Assembly (NCBI RefSeq): GCF_900167185.1
Contig: NZ_FUWM01000010.1
Span: 61,862 to 125,861 of the forward strand
DNA: 64,000 nt
Source: Selenihalanaerobacter shriftii
GTDB lineage: Bacteria > Bacillota > Halanaerobiia > Halobacteroidales > Acetohalobiaceae
Direction: 5' to 3'
Shown: in pieces, positions 45,071-54,012 of the stretch
Numbering within the stretch: position 1 is the stretch's first letter
Layout: each line of letters opens with the position of its first letter
Program-made: the position numbers and the translations under genes
The notes under the pieces: generated by a model
Databases searched by the model: none
Told to the model about the DNA's origin: nothing
The model's input: only the letters and a program-made list of their open reading frames with translations

Positions 45071-45529
45071 TTGCTTAGGAAATCTTTATTAGGTATTGGT
45101 ATTTTACTTATTATATTTTCTTTACTATTAATTGCTAATGGTGGATTAAATGAGCAAGATGATGATTCACAGGCAAATTCAGCAGCAATTACCAAGAAAG
45201 CAACAGTAATTAAGAAGGCTAGACAATTAGGGATGGAGTTTCCTGATAAATTATCTGATGAGGAAATAAAAACTCAATTAAAGAGTAGAGGGTTAAAGAG
45301 TGTTAAATTATTAGATTATAATAAAGATATAATAATTGAAATTAAAAAAGGAACAACTGCTAATAAAGTGGTGGATAAATTATATCAAGCAGAGATTATT
45401 GAAGAGAAGACAGCATTATCAGAGTTAATTGAAAAATTAGGAGTCAGCAATATGATTTTAGCAGGTAAATATAAGTTTAAAGATAATACTCCTATAGAAA
45501 AAGTATTATTAAAAATTATCGGTAATTAA
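45071..45529 (+). CDS. Membrane protein with MltG/YceG N-terminal-like domain
   Basis: N-terminal membrane segment (about 5-23) and an extracytoplasmic part whose end (IEIKKGTTANKVVDKLYQAEII, then LAGKYKFKDNTPIEKVLLKI) resembles the LysM-like N-terminal subdomain of the endolytic transglycosylase MltG. The catalytic domain is absent, so it is not an enzyme of that type. TTG start directly after the previous stop, behind GAGGTGAG. Last gene of the flagellar operon. 152 aa. Confidence 0.6.
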   Translation: MLRKSLLGIGILLIIFSLLLIANGGLNEQDDDSQANSAAITKKATVIKKARQLGMEFPDKLSDEEIKTQLKSRGLKSVKLLDYNKDIIIEIKKGTTANKVVDKLYQAEIIEEKTALSELIEKLGVSNMILAGKYKFKDNTPIEKVLLKIIGN

Positions 45530-45568
45530 TCATTAAAATCAAATGATTGATTACTGATTCTTGTTTTT
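45528..45568 (+). terminator. Weak candidate terminator at the end of the flagellar operon
   Basis: AATCATT (45528-45534) pairs with AATGATT (45542-45548); a T-rich stretch follows only after about 12 bases (45561-45569). Short stem, low confidence. Confidence 0.3.
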
Positions 45569-45579
45569 TGTAAAAATTA

Positions 45580-45608
45580 TTGATATTATATTAGTTTTGT
45601 GTTATACT
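45580..45608 (+). promoter_or_regulatory. Strong promoter for rpsB-tsf
   Basis: TTGATA at 45580-45585, a 17-base spacer and TATACT at 45603-45608 preceded by TGT (extended -10). It lies 132 bases before rpsB, in keeping with a highly expressed ribosomal protein gene. Confidence 0.8.
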
Positions 45609-45611
45609 ACC

Positions 45612-45691
45612 TAATGGTGTATATAGATTATATACCATATTACACACACTTTTTGATTTCTATTAGGGTGCCTATAAATAATAGGTCTAAT
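45612..45691 (+). promoter_or_regulatory. Structured rpsB leader
   Basis: Two hairpins lie in the transcribed leader: ATGGTGTATA pairs with the following TATATACCAT (about 45612-45636), and TCTATTAG pairs with CTAATAGA with the inner stem CCTAT/ATAGG (about 45658-45695). They could be an S2 autoregulatory leader, but I do not recognise a named family. Confidence 0.5.
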
Positions 45692-45740
45692 AGAGAGATG
45701 ATGAAAGTGGAGGAGTAAAACCAGAGAGGAGGTGCGGTTA

Positions 45741-46463
45741 ATGGCTGTAGTGACAATGAAGCAAATGTTAGAATCAGGAGTCCACTTCGGTCATCAGACT
45801 AAGCGTTGGAATCCAAAAATGAAGTCTTACTTATTTACTGAAAGAAATGGAATTTACATTATTGATTTACAACAAACTGTTAAGTTAGCTGAGGTTGCTT
45901 ATAACTTTGTGCGTGATCTTGCTAGTGACGGTAAAGAAATTCTATTTGTAGGTACTAAGAAACAGGCTAAGGATACAATTAAACGTGAAGCTGAGAGATG
46001 TGGGATGCCTTATGTAAATGAGAGATGGTTAGGTGGAATGTTGACTAACTATCAAACAATTCGTAAGCGAATTGAGCGATTAAATGAACTAGAGCAGATG
46101 GAAGAAGATGGACTATTTGAGGTTTTACCTAAGAAGGAAGTTATGGAATTAGAAAAAGAGCGTAATAAGCTTGTTAGATTTTTAGGTGGAATTAGAAATA
46201 TGAATGGTCTTCCAGATGCCATTTACATTGTTGACCCTCGTAAAGAGGAAATTGCTGTAGCTGAAGCTAATAAGTTAGGTATTCCTATTGTAGGGATTGT
46301 AGATTCAAATTGTGATCCTGACTTAATAGACTATATAATTCCAGGTAATGATGATGCTATTAGAGCAGTTAAACTATTAACTGGAGTCACGGCTGATGCT
46401 GTATTAGAAGGCAACCAAGGTGAACAAGCTAAAGAAGCTGAAACAACAGATTCTGAAGAATAA
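45741..46463 (+). CDS. rpsB: 30S ribosomal protein S2
   Basis: Family marks: [57 protein letters not shown], and [20 protein letters not shown]. 240 aa with an acidic tail. ATG 45741 lies 8 bases after GAGGAGGTG; an in-frame upstream codon at 45732 is inside the Shine-Dalgarno. First gene of rpsB-tsf-pyrH-frr. Confidence 0.98.
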   Translation: MAVVTMKQMLESGVHFGHQTKRWNPKMKSYLFTERNGIYIIDLQQTVKLAEVAYNFVRDLASDGKEILFVGTKKQAKDTIKREAERCGMPYVNERWLGGMLTNYQTIRKRIERLNELEQMEEDGLFEVLPKKEVMELEKERNKLVRFLGGIRNMNGLPDAIYIVDPRKEEIAVAEANKLGIPIVGIVDSNCDPDLIDYIIPGNDDAIRAVKLLTGVTADAVLEGNQGEQAKEAETTDSEE

Positions 46464-46483
46464 TAATTAAAGCAGATGAGTAA

Positions 46484-46525
46484 GGGTGTTATCTAAGGGG
46501 AGAGCCCTTGTAACGCCCTTTTTTT
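46484..46525 (+). terminator. Intrinsic terminator/attenuator between rpsB and tsf
   Basis: GGGTGTTA pairs with TAACGCCC (one wobble), with the inner stem AAGGG/CCCTT, followed by seven Ts. It lies between two genes usually co-transcribed, so it probably lowers tsf relative to rpsB. Confidence 0.85.
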
Positions 46526-46555
46526 AAGTTTGATTTTAAGGAGGAGGGATGAAAA

Positions 46556-47206
46556 ATGTCATATTCAACAGCAGATGTTAAAAAGTTAAGAGAAAAAACT
46601 AGTGCAGGTATTTTAGATTGTAAAAAGGCATTAGAAGAGACTGATGGAGATATGGATGAAGCAGTTAAGTATTTACGAGAAAAAGGGATTGCTGAAGCAG
46701 AAAAAAAAGCTGGAAGAACAGCAGCAGAAGGATTAGTGGAGTCTTACATTCATATGGGTGGTAAGATTGGAGTTTTATTAGAAGTAAATTGCGAAACAGA
46801 CTTCGTAGCTAAAAATGATGCCTTTAAAGAATTAGTTGATAATATTGCTATGCATATTGCAGCTTCTAATCCAAAGTATTTATCCCGCGATGAGGTTTCA
46901 GAGGAAGCTATTGAAAATGAAAAAGATGTACTTAGAACTCAAGCACTTAATGATGGAAAACCAGAACATATTGTAGATCAGATAGTAAAAGGAAGATTAG
47001 ATAAATTTTTCTCTCAAAATTGTCTTTTAGAACAGCCTTATATTCGTGATGATGATAAGACAGTTGAAGAATTAATCACTGAAAAGATTGCTGAACTAGG
47101 AGAAAATCTTAATATTAGAAGGTTTACTCGGTATGAATTAGGTGAAGGTATTGAGGTTGAAGAGGAAGATTTTGTTTCTGAAGTAATGAATGAAGTTGAA
47201 AAATAA
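46556..47206 (+). CDS. tsf: Translation elongation factor Ts
   Basis: Nucleotide exchange factor for EF-Tu. UBA-like start VKKLREKTSAGILDCKKALEE, then GRTAAEGLVESYIH and the core VNCETDFVAKND (about 78-88). 216 aa, a compact form close in size to other short bacterial EF-Ts. ATG behind AAGGAGGAGGG. Confidence 0.97.
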   Translation: MSYSTADVKKLREKTSAGILDCKKALEETDGDMDEAVKYLREKGIAEAEKKAGRTAAEGLVESYIHMGGKIGVLLEVNCETDFVAKNDAFKELVDNIAMHIAASNPKYLSRDEVSEEAIENEKDVLRTQALNDGKPEHIVDQIVKGRLDKFFSQNCLLEQPYIRDDDKTVEELITEKIAELGENLNIRRFTRYELGEGIEVEEEDFVSEVMNEVEK

Positions 47207-47220
47207 AGAGTAAACTTAAT

Positions 47221-47251
47221 AAGGAGAATACGATTCCGTGTTCTCCTTTTT
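47221..47251 (+). terminator. Intrinsic terminator after tsf
   Basis: 12-bp stem AAGGAGAATACG / CGTGTTCTCCTT (one wobble) with a 4-base loop, ending in five Ts. It starts 14 bases after the tsf stop. Confidence 0.9.
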
Positions 47252-47329
47252 AAATAAAGTTTTTCTAAAAAAAGGGATTTCATTATGTATATCGAAATGT
47301 AATGTAATGAAAGACTGGAGGTTATTTTA

Positions 47330-48043
47330 ATGCCCGAGGCAAAATTTTCAAGAGTGATTATTAAACTAAGTGGAGAAGCATTAAGTGGTAATCAGGAATA
47401 TGGTATAGATCCGCAATTTATTAATTCAATTGCCAAGGAAGTTAAAGAAGTTTTAAAAACAGGAGTAGAAATTGCTATTGTAGTTGGTGGCGGTAATATT
47501 TTTAGAGGTGTAGCAGGTAGCGCTAAAGGAATGGATCGCGGAACTGCTGATTATATGGGGATGTTAGCTACTGTAATTAATTCTCTAGCTTTGCAAGATG
47601 CTTTAGAAAAGTTAGATATTGAGACTCGAGTTCAGACAGCCATTGCTATGAGACAGGTGGCAGAACCTTATATTAGACGAAAGGCCATGCGTCATTTAGA
47701 AAAAGGTAGAGTAGTGATTTTTGCAGCTGGAACTGGTAACCCATTTTTCTCTACAGACACAACTGCAGCTTTAAGAGCAGCAGAAATTTCTGCTGATGCT
47801 ATTTTAATGGCTAAAAATGTTGATGGGGTTTATGATTCAGATCCGGTTAAAAATCCAGATGCTATTAAGTTTAAAGAGTTAAATTACATAGATGTAATTA
47901 ATCGTGGGTTGGGAGTTATGGATTCTACAGCTGTCTCTTTATGTATGGATAATAAGATCCCTATAGTTGTATTTGGTCTTAAGGAAATGGAGAATATTAA
48001 GAAAGTGGTATTAGGTAAAGAGATTGGGACCTTTGTCCGATAG
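47330..48043 (+). CDS. pyrH: Uridylate kinase (UMP kinase)
   Basis: Phosphorylates UMP to UDP; hexameric amino-acid-kinase fold. [51 protein letters not shown] and [11 protein letters not shown] are diagnostic. 237 aa. ATG behind TGGAGG. Confidence 0.98.
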   Translation: MPEAKFSRVIIKLSGEALSGNQEYGIDPQFINSIAKEVKEVLKTGVEIAIVVGGGNIFRGVAGSAKGMDRGTADYMGMLATVINSLALQDALEKLDIETRVQTAIAMRQVAEPYIRRKAMRHLEKGRVVIFAAGTGNPFFSTDTTAALRAAEISADAILMAKNVDGVYDSDPVKNPDAIKFKELNYIDVINRGLGVMDSTAVSLCMDNKIPIVVFGLKEMENIKKVVLGKEIGTFVR

Positions 48044-48064
48044 TTTTAATAAGGAGGAATAATA

Positions 48065-48622
48065 GTGATTCAACAAGTATTAAATAAGACTAGAAAAAAG
48101 ATGGATCAGGTAATTGATGCGACTAAGAAGGATTTTGCTACAATTAGAACTGGAAGAGCTAAGCCTTCTCTAGTTGAAGGGATTACTGTTGATTATTATG
48201 GGACACAAACGCCGATTAATCAGATGGCTAAAGTTTCTGCTCCAGAACCAAGACAGTTGCTGGTCCGGCCTTGGGATACTAATAGTTTAGAGCAAATAGA
48301 AAAAGCTATTTTAAAGTCTGATTTAGGGTTAACTCCAAACAATGATGGTGAAGTTATCAGAATTAATATTCCTCAATTAACTGAAGAACGTAGAAAAGAA
48401 TTTGTCCAGTTAGCTAAGACTAAATCTGAGGACAAAAGAATAGTAATCCGTGATATTCGTCGAGAAGCTAATGATGAACTAGAAGAATTAGAATCTAACG
48501 GTGATATTTCAGAAGATAATTATCATCGAGGACTAGATAATATTCAAGATTTAACAGATGAATATATTAATAAAATTGATGAATTATTAGCTAAAAAAGA
48601 GAGTGATATTTTAGAAATTTAA
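48065..48622 (+). CDS. frr: Ribosome recycling factor
   Basis: Splits post-termination ribosomes with EF-G. TIRTGRAKPSLVEGITVDYYGTQTPINQMA (start of the core), SDLGLTPNNDGEVIRI and LTEERRKEFVQLAK are present. 185 aa, normal. GTG 48065 behind AAGGAGG. Usually followed by uppS, but here a structured element and a ferredoxin gene come first. Confidence 0.98.
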   Translation: MIQQVLNKTRKKMDQVIDATKKDFATIRTGRAKPSLVEGITVDYYGTQTPINQMAKVSAPEPRQLLVRPWDTNSLEQIEKAILKSDLGLTPNNDGEVIRINIPQLTEERRKEFVQLAKTKSEDKRIVIRDIRREANDELEELESNGDISEDNYHRGLDNIQDLTDEYINKIDELLAKKESDILEI

Positions 48623-48630
48623 ATATTACA

Positions 48631-48727
48631 TCTGAGTAGGGTATGAGTGAGATGATCTTAATTGATTATGATCTAGTGATAATAAAAACCAATCCACCTT
48701 TTAAAAGTCTCATATTCCCAACTCAGA
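48631..48727 (+). other. Possible structured RNA element between frr and ferredoxin gene
   Basis: A long-range stem closes about 60 bases: TCTGAGT (48631-48637) pairs with ACTCAGA (48721-48727), GGG (48639-48641) with CCC (48717-48719), and TATGAG (48642-48647) with CTCATA (48709-48714). The interior contains the palindromic pair GATC / GATC. There is no T-tract, so it is not a simple terminator. I do not recognise a family. Confidence 0.55.
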
Positions 48728-48806
48728 GATTGATTAGATAATAACGAATAGATGAAGAGCTAGTAGTTATTAATGGAAGAATAAGGGGAAGGAGGTGGAT
48801 GGTTAA

Positions 48807-48974
48807 ATGGCTTATAATATTACTGATGAATGTGTAGTATGTGGTGTATGTGCTGAAGAATGTCCACTAGAGGCTATTTCAGAAGGTGATGATCTGTATG
48901 TCATAGATGATGAACTCTGTTCAGATTGTGGAGTATGTGCGGATGAGTGCCCAGTAGAAGCTATTGAAGAATAA
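48807..48974 (+). CDS. Small 2[4Fe-4S] ferredoxin
   Basis: 55-aa electron carrier of the clostridial type, easily missed because of its size. Two cluster motifs: CVVCGVCAEECP (residues 9-20) and CSDCGVCADECP (38-49), each CxxCxxCxxxCP. ATG 48807 has GGAAGGAGGTGG about 10 bases upstream. It is acidic and lacks extra domains. It interrupts the usual frr-uppS order; a role as electron donor for IspG encoded downstream is possible but unproven. Confidence 0.95.
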   Translation: MAYNITDECVVCGVCAEECPLEAISEGDDLYVIDDELCSDCGVCADECPVEAIEE

Positions 48975-48990
48975 ATTAAAGTTTATTATA

Positions 48991-49017
48991 AACCCCCTCT
49001 AAGAAGTAGAGGGGGTT
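48991..49017 (+). terminator. GC-rich hairpin after the ferredoxin gene
   Basis: Perfect 11-bp stem AACCCCCTCTA / TAGAGGGGGTT with a 5-base loop. The T-tract after it is poor (TTATGTTG), so it may end transcription only partly or protect an RNA 3' end. Confidence 0.65.
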
Positions 49018-49044
49018 ATGTTGTAATTGATAGGAGGCAAAGTG

Positions 49045-49827
49045 ATGTATCCAGGGCTTTTTAATTCGAGAAAAGAAATAGAGACATTAGATATAGAAGA
49101 ACTACGAGATAGAGTTTTATCTAGGGATTTACCAGAACATATAGCTATTATCATGGATGGAAATGGGAGATGGGCAAAAAAAAGAGGACTTCCACGTAAA
49201 GCTGGACATAAAAATGGAGTAAGAAGATTAAAAGAAATTGTTAAAATTGTCAAAAAATTAGGGATAAAATATTTAACAGTCTTTGCTTTCTCTACAGAGA
49301 ATTGGGAAAGGCCAGAAAAAGAAGTTAATTTTCTAATGAAACTTTTTAGTAGAACATTAGATAATGATGCTAAGGAATTACATGAGCAAGGAGTTAAGAT
49401 TAGAGTATTAGGTAGACAGAAAGGTCTACCAACTGAGATTAAAAATAAGGTTGAAAATATTATAGAATTAACTAAAAGAAATCAAGCTTTAAATTTGAAT
49501 ATTGCTTTGAATTATGGAGGAAGAGCTGAGATTGTGGATGCTACCAAGGAATTAATTACTAAGGTTCAAGAGGAAGTATTAGATTTAGATGAGATAGATG
49601 AAAGAATATTGAGTAAAGAGTTATATACTAAAGATATTCCTGATCCCCAATTGTTAATTAGACCTAGTGGTGAGATGAGAATCAGTAATTTCTTATTGTG
49701 GCAATTGGCCTATACAGAGTTTTGGTTTACTTCTACACTTTGGCCTGACTTTAGTGAAGAAGACCTTTTATTAGCTATAGCTGATTACCAGAGTAGGGAA
49801 AGAAGATTTGGTGGTTTAAAAGATTAG
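49045..49827 (+). CDS. uppS: Undecaprenyl diphosphate synthase (cis-prenyltransferase)
   Basis: Makes the C55 lipid carrier for cell-wall synthesis. IAIIMDGNGRWAKKRG with catalytic Asp38, FAFSTENWERP, ALNYGGRAEI and LLIRPSGEMRISNFLLWQ. 260 aa. ATG 49045 is 7 bases after AGGAGG; TTG 49027 lies before that Shine-Dalgarno. Confidence 0.97.
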   Translation: MYPGLFNSRKEIETLDIEELRDRVLSRDLPEHIAIIMDGNGRWAKKRGLPRKAGHKNGVRRLKEIVKIVKKLGIKYLTVFAFSTENWERPEKEVNFLMKLFSRTLDNDAKELHEQGVKIRVLGRQKGLPTEIKNKVENIIELTKRNQALNLNIALNYGGRAEIVDATKELITKVQEEVLDLDEIDERILSKELYTKDIPDPQLLIRPSGEMRISNFLLWQLAYTEFWFTSTLWPDFSEEDLLLAIADYQSRERRFGGLKD

Positions 49828-49852
49828 AGAAAAAGACAGTAGGTGATATAAA

Positions 49853-50677
49853 TTGTTAAACAAGAGAGTTATTAGTGCCATTATTGGGATTCCATTACTT
49901 ATATTGATTTTACATATAGGGGGAATATTATTCTTATTAACTGTTTTATTGTTAGCTGCTTTAGGGTTAAATGAATTTTATAGATTGGCATCTGCTAAAG
50001 GTGTTAGGCCTAATAGATCTTTAGGACTACTTAGTGGTCTATTTTTGTTAACTGTTACATACTTAAATAGTAAACAGCTTTTGATATATTTTAAACCTGA
50101 ATTAATTATAATTAGCATTTTATTTCTTTTATTATTGAATAATTTAGTTGGTGGTAAGGACCAAGATAAGTCAGCTCTTTTAGATACGGCTGTAACTATG
50201 TTAGGGATTCTATATGTTTGTGGATTATTACTTTATTTAATTTTAATTTATAATTTTAATTTAGATGGCATGCAGATAGGGAGAAAGCTAGTCTGGTTAC
50301 CTATTTTGGCTACCTGGATGGCAGATACTGCTGCTTACTTTACTGGTCTTAATTTCGGTAAACATAAATTAGCTCCTAATATCAGTCCAAATAAGACAAT
50401 TGAAGGTGCATTAGGTGGAATAGCTGGTAGTTTATTAATAGTTTTAATTTATGGGTCTTGGTTATCAATAGGGATCAAAGAAAGAATTGTTTTAGGGGTT
50501 TTGCTTGCTATAGTTTCCCAACTTGGTGATTTAGTAGAATCTGCTTTTAAAAGAGATGCCCAAATTAAGGATTCAGGAAATATAATTCCAGGACATGGGG
50601 GTATATTAGATAGGTTTGATAGTTTATTATTTACTTTACCATTAGTTTATTATTATTTTCAGTTTTTGGTCAAATGA
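49853..50677 (+). CDS. cdsA: Phosphatidate cytidylyltransferase
   Basis: Forms CDP-diacylglycerol from phosphatidic acid. About eight membrane segments and the signature KRDAQIKDSGNIIPGHGGILDRFDS split over the C-terminus (about 235-260), preceded by SPNKTIEGALGG. 274 aa. TTG start behind TAGGTGAT. Normal place after uppS. Confidence 0.96.
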   Translation: MLNKRVISAIIGIPLLILILHIGGILFLLTVLLLAALGLNEFYRLASAKGVRPNRSLGLLSGLFLLTVTYLNSKQLLIYFKPELIIISILFLLLLNNLVGGKDQDKSALLDTAVTMLGILYVCGLLLYLILIYNFNLDGMQIGRKLVWLPILATWMADTAAYFTGLNFGKHKLAPNISPNKTIEGALGGIAGSLLIVLIYGSWLSIGIKERIVLGVLLAIVSQLGDLVESAFKRDAQIKDSGNIIPGHGGILDRFDSLLFTLPLVYYYFQFLVK

Positions 50678-50695
50678 ATTTAGGGGTGAAATTAG

Positions 50696-51754
50696 ATGAA
50701 GCCTGTTTATAAATTGGGTTTAGTGATTTTAGGAGTAGTATTATTAAGTGTTATCTTTTTTAAATATATTCTAGTCTATTTACTCCCTTTTGTAATAGCC
50801 TTTATTATTACTTCATTAATTGAGCCAATTATTAAATTACTACAGACAAAATTCAAATTAAGTAGAGGAATAGCTGTTGCTATTTGTTTAGGTATTATAT
50901 TAATTATTATTATATTAGTAACTACTATATTTTTCTCTAGATTATTCATTGAGTTAAATAGGTTAGCAAATAATATTCCAGAGTTTAAAGTGTTAGGAGA
51001 GAAGATGGACTGGGTTGTAGAACAGAATCAAAATTTAAGTAAAATATTAACGGAATTAAAGTTACCACCAACAGTTAAGGATGTTATTACTCATAATTTA
51101 CAAGAATTATATCAGCAATTAAGAGAAGTAATTAGAATAGGGGTTACTTCATTTTTAAATCTACTTAAGGGTTTACCTAGATTGATAACTGTTCTGTTAA
51201 TTAGTTTAATTTCTACCTTTTTCATTAGCCGTGATAGAGAGTTGATTAATGAAGCTTTTTTAAAGGTAATCCCTAATGCATGGCAACAAAAAACTAGAAA
51301 ATTAGAAGCTGAAATTATGGATGCAGCTGTTGGCTTTATACGAGCGGAGTTAATTTTGATATCGATAACTACTATATTGTCAATTAGTGGATTATTAATT
51401 TTAGGTAGTGATTATGCTATTACGTTAGGGCTTTTAGCTGGGATTTTGGATTTGATTCCAGTAATTGGACCTAGTCTAGTTTTCGGTCCTTTGGTTATCT
51501 ATAGCTTGATAATAGGGCAATCTAGTTTTGGAATTGCTTTATTAGTTTTATATACTTTGATAGCGATAGTTAGACAATTAACAGAGGCTAAGATTATTGG
51601 AAAGAATATAGGTCTACATCCTTTAGCTACTTTAATTTCTATGTATGTAGGAGTGCAACTGTTAGGGATAAGTGGTTTTTTTATAGGCCCAGCAGTTTTA
51701 ATTGTAGTTAAAGCAATAGCACGAGCTGGATTTATTTCTATTTTAATTGAATAA
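50696..51754 (+). CDS. AI-2E/YtvI family membrane protein
   Basis: Multispanning protein (about seven or eight membrane segments) of the AI-2E transporter superfamily; the pattern LLAGILDLIPVIGPSLVFGP and the C-terminal IGKNIGLHPLATLISMYVG are typical. Members act as exporters or antiporters; the YtvI branch is tied to sporulation in Bacillus. The substrate cannot be read from sequence. 352 aa. GGGGTGAAATTAG Shine-Dalgarno. Confidence 0.85.
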   Translation: MKPVYKLGLVILGVVLLSVIFFKYILVYLLPFVIAFIITSLIEPIIKLLQTKFKLSRGIAVAICLGIILIIIILVTTIFFSRLFIELNRLANNIPEFKVLGEKMDWVVEQNQNLSKILTELKLPPTVKDVITHNLQELYQQLREVIRIGVTSFLNLLKGLPRLITVLLISLISTFFISRDRELINEAFLKVIPNAWQQKTRKLEAEIMDAAVGFIRAELILISITTILSISGLLILGSDYAITLGLLAGILDLIPVIGPSLVFGPLVIYSLIIGQSSFGIALLVLYTLIAIVRQLTEAKIIGKNIGLHPLATLISMYVGVQLLGISGFFIGPAVLIVVKAIARAGFISILIE

Positions 51755-51772
51755 TAAAATGGAGGATTGGTA

Positions 51773-52930
51773 ATGAGAGCAATTACTATTTTAGGTTCTA
51801 CAGGATCAATTGGCACACAAACTTTAGAAGTCATTAATGAACTAAAATTAAATTATGAGATTTTAGCTTTAACTGCTAATACAAATGTAGAGAAATTAGC
51901 GGCACAAGTTAAAGAGTTTGAACCTCAATTTGCAGTTCTAATGAATGAAGAAGCTGCAAAAGAGTTAAAATATGAATTATCAGATTTAGATACTAAAGTA
52001 TTGGTAGGACAGGAAGGATTAATTGAAGTAGCAACTAGTGATGAAGTTGATTTAGTTATTAATTCAGTAGTAGGAGCAGCAGGATTATTCCCTACTTTAG
52101 AAGCTATTAAAGCTAAGAAGGATATAGGTTTAGCTAACAAAGAAACATTAGTAACCGCTGGAGAATTGGTAATGGCTAAAGCAAAAGAATATGGAGTAAG
52201 GATTCTTCCAATTGATAGTGAACATAACGCGATTTTTCAGGCATTAGATGGGGAAAATAGAGAGGATATTGAGAAATTAATTTTAACAGCATCTGGTGGT
52301 CCTTTTAGGGAGAGCACTGCTCAGGATTTAGCTAATGTAACTGTAGAAGAAGCTTTAAACCACCCAAATTGGGATATGGGGGGTAAGATTACTATAGATT
52401 CAGCAACTTTAATGAATAAAGGATTAGAAGTTATCGAGGCGAAATGGTTATTCGATATTGATTTTAGTGATATTGAAGTAGTAGTTCATCCACAAAGTAT
52501 TGTCCATTCATTAGTACAGTTTAAGGATGCTTCAATTTTAGCAGAATTAGGGTTGCCTGATATGAAAGTACCGATTCAATATGTATTAACTTATCCGGAA
52601 AGAACAGAAAATAGATTAGAAAGATTAGACTTAGCTAAAATAGGTAGTTTAGATTTTGAAGCTCCTAATACAGAATTGTTTCCCTGTTTAGGTTATGCCT
52701 ATAAAGCAGGTAAGACAGGAGGAACTTTACCTGCTGTATTGAATGCTGCTAATGAAATAGCAGTGGAGATGTTTTTAAATGGTGATTTAAGTTTTATAGA
52801 GATTCCTCAATTAATTAAAAAGGTTATGGATCAGCATCAAGTTGTTCAAAAACCAGGATTAGATGATATATTGGATGCCGACGAATGGGCTAGGGCTCAA
52901 AGTTGGAAGGAGGGTGAGAATCTTTGTTAA
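51773..52930 (+). CDS. dxr: 1-deoxy-D-xylulose 5-phosphate reductoisomerase
   Basis: Second step of the MEP isoprenoid pathway. NADPH motif ITILGSTGSIGTQTLEV, ANKETLVTAGELV, PIDSEHNAIFQAL, ASGGPFR, HPNWDMGGKITIDSATLMNKG (in two parts) and NAANEIAVE are clear. 385 aa. ATG 51773 behind GGAGGA; TTG 51767 overlaps it. Pathway partner ispG lies 2 kb downstream. The stop overlaps rseP by 7 bases. Confidence 0.97.
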   Translation: MRAITILGSTGSIGTQTLEVINELKLNYEILALTANTNVEKLAAQVKEFEPQFAVLMNEEAAKELKYELSDLDTKVLVGQEGLIEVATSDEVDLVINSVVGAAGLFPTLEAIKAKKDIGLANKETLVTAGELVMAKAKEYGVRILPIDSEHNAIFQALDGENREDIEKLILTASGGPFRESTAQDLANVTVEEALNHPNWDMGGKITIDSATLMNKGLEVIEAKWLFDIDFSDIEVVVHPQSIVHSLVQFKDASILAELGLPDMKVPIQYVLTYPERTENRLERLDLAKIGSLDFEAPNTELFPCLGYAYKAGKTGGTLPAVLNAANEIAVEMFLNGDLSFIEIPQLIKKVMDQHQVVQKPGLDDILDADEWARAQSWKEGENLC

Positions 52931-53994
52931 CAACGATTATATCGTTTATAATTGTCATTAGTATTTTAGTTTTTGTTCATGAGTTTGGACATTTTATAGT
53001 TGCTAAAAAAACAGGGGTTTTAGTAGAGGAATTTGCAGTTGGAATGGGACCACAAATCATAGGTAAACAGAGAGGTGAAACACTTTATTCTATAAGGTTA
53101 CTTCCTTTAGGTGGTTATTGCAAGATGACAGGTGAGTTCCCAGTGGATGATGAGGATGAGATAGAAGATGTTGAGCATTATCAACAAGCTTATGAAAATG
53201 AAAGATGTCTTTTTCAAAAATCTGTTTTTGAACGTGCTGCAGTTATATTTACAGGACCACTTATGAACTTTATTCTAGCTATGGTGGTATTTTCTTTGAT
53301 TTTTGCAATATTTGGAGTACCAGTTTCAGGTTCTTCATCAACTGTAATTGGTACTATATTACCAGATAGACCAGCTCAAAAAGCAGGTTTACAAGCTAAT
53401 GATAAAATTTTATCTGTAAATAAAGAAGGAGTAGATAATTGGTCAGAGTTAGCTAAAAAGATTAATAATCATCCTGGAGAAGAGCTTACTTTAACTGTTA
53501 AAAGAAATGGGAATATAGAAAAAATTAAAGTAACCCCAAAAAAGGATCCAAAGAGGGATGTAGGGTTAATAGGAATTGCACCAAGATTAATCAGAGAAAA
53601 AGTTGGCATCTTTACTTCAATCAAATATGGGTTTAAACAGACTATAGGAGTGACAGTCGGAATTATTAGTGGAGTTTGGCGAATGATTACTGGACAGATG
53701 GCTCCAGAGGTAGCTGGTCCGGTAAAGATTGCTCAAATAGTTGGTGATGCCGCTAAGGCTAGTATTTTAAAAGTTTTAAATTTAATGGCTATTTTAAGCG
53801 TGAATTTAGGAATTCTGAATTTATTACCTTTTCCTGCTTTAGATGGAGGACGTTTAGCATTCTTAGGAATTGAACTTATTCGTGGTAAAGAAATAGATCC
53901 AGAAAAAGAAGGATTTGTTCATTTTGTTGGTCTAGTACTTTTATTAGCATTGATGGTAGTTATTGTTTATAAAGATATCGTAAATATATTTTAA
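52924..53994 (+). CDS. rseP: Site-2 intramembrane metalloprotease RseP
   Basis: Membrane protease that cleaves anti-sigma factors and signal-peptide remnants. Zinc motif HEFGH at 19-23, one PDZ domain (about 135-205) and the second metal site NLLPFPALDGGRL near residue 299. Four membrane segments, 356 aa. TTG 52924 behind GGAGGGTGAG, inside the end of dxr. Confidence 0.96.
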   Translation: MLTTIISFIIVISILVFVHEFGHFIVAKKTGVLVEEFAVGMGPQIIGKQRGETLYSIRLLPLGGYCKMTGEFPVDDEDEIEDVEHYQQAYENERCLFQKSVFERAAVIFTGPLMNFILAMVVFSLIFAIFGVPVSGSSSTVIGTILPDRPAQKAGLQANDKILSVNKEGVDNWSELAKKINNHPGEELTLTVKRNGNIEKIKVTPKKDPKRDVGLIGIAPRLIREKVGIFTSIKYGFKQTIGVTVGIISGVWRMITGQMAPEVAGPVKIAQIVGDAAKASILKVLNLMAILSVNLGILNLLPFPALDGGRLAFLGIELIRGKEIDPEKEGFVHFVGLVLLLALMVVIVYKDIVNIF

Positions 53995-54012
53995 AATTTG
54001 AGGTGATTCTTG

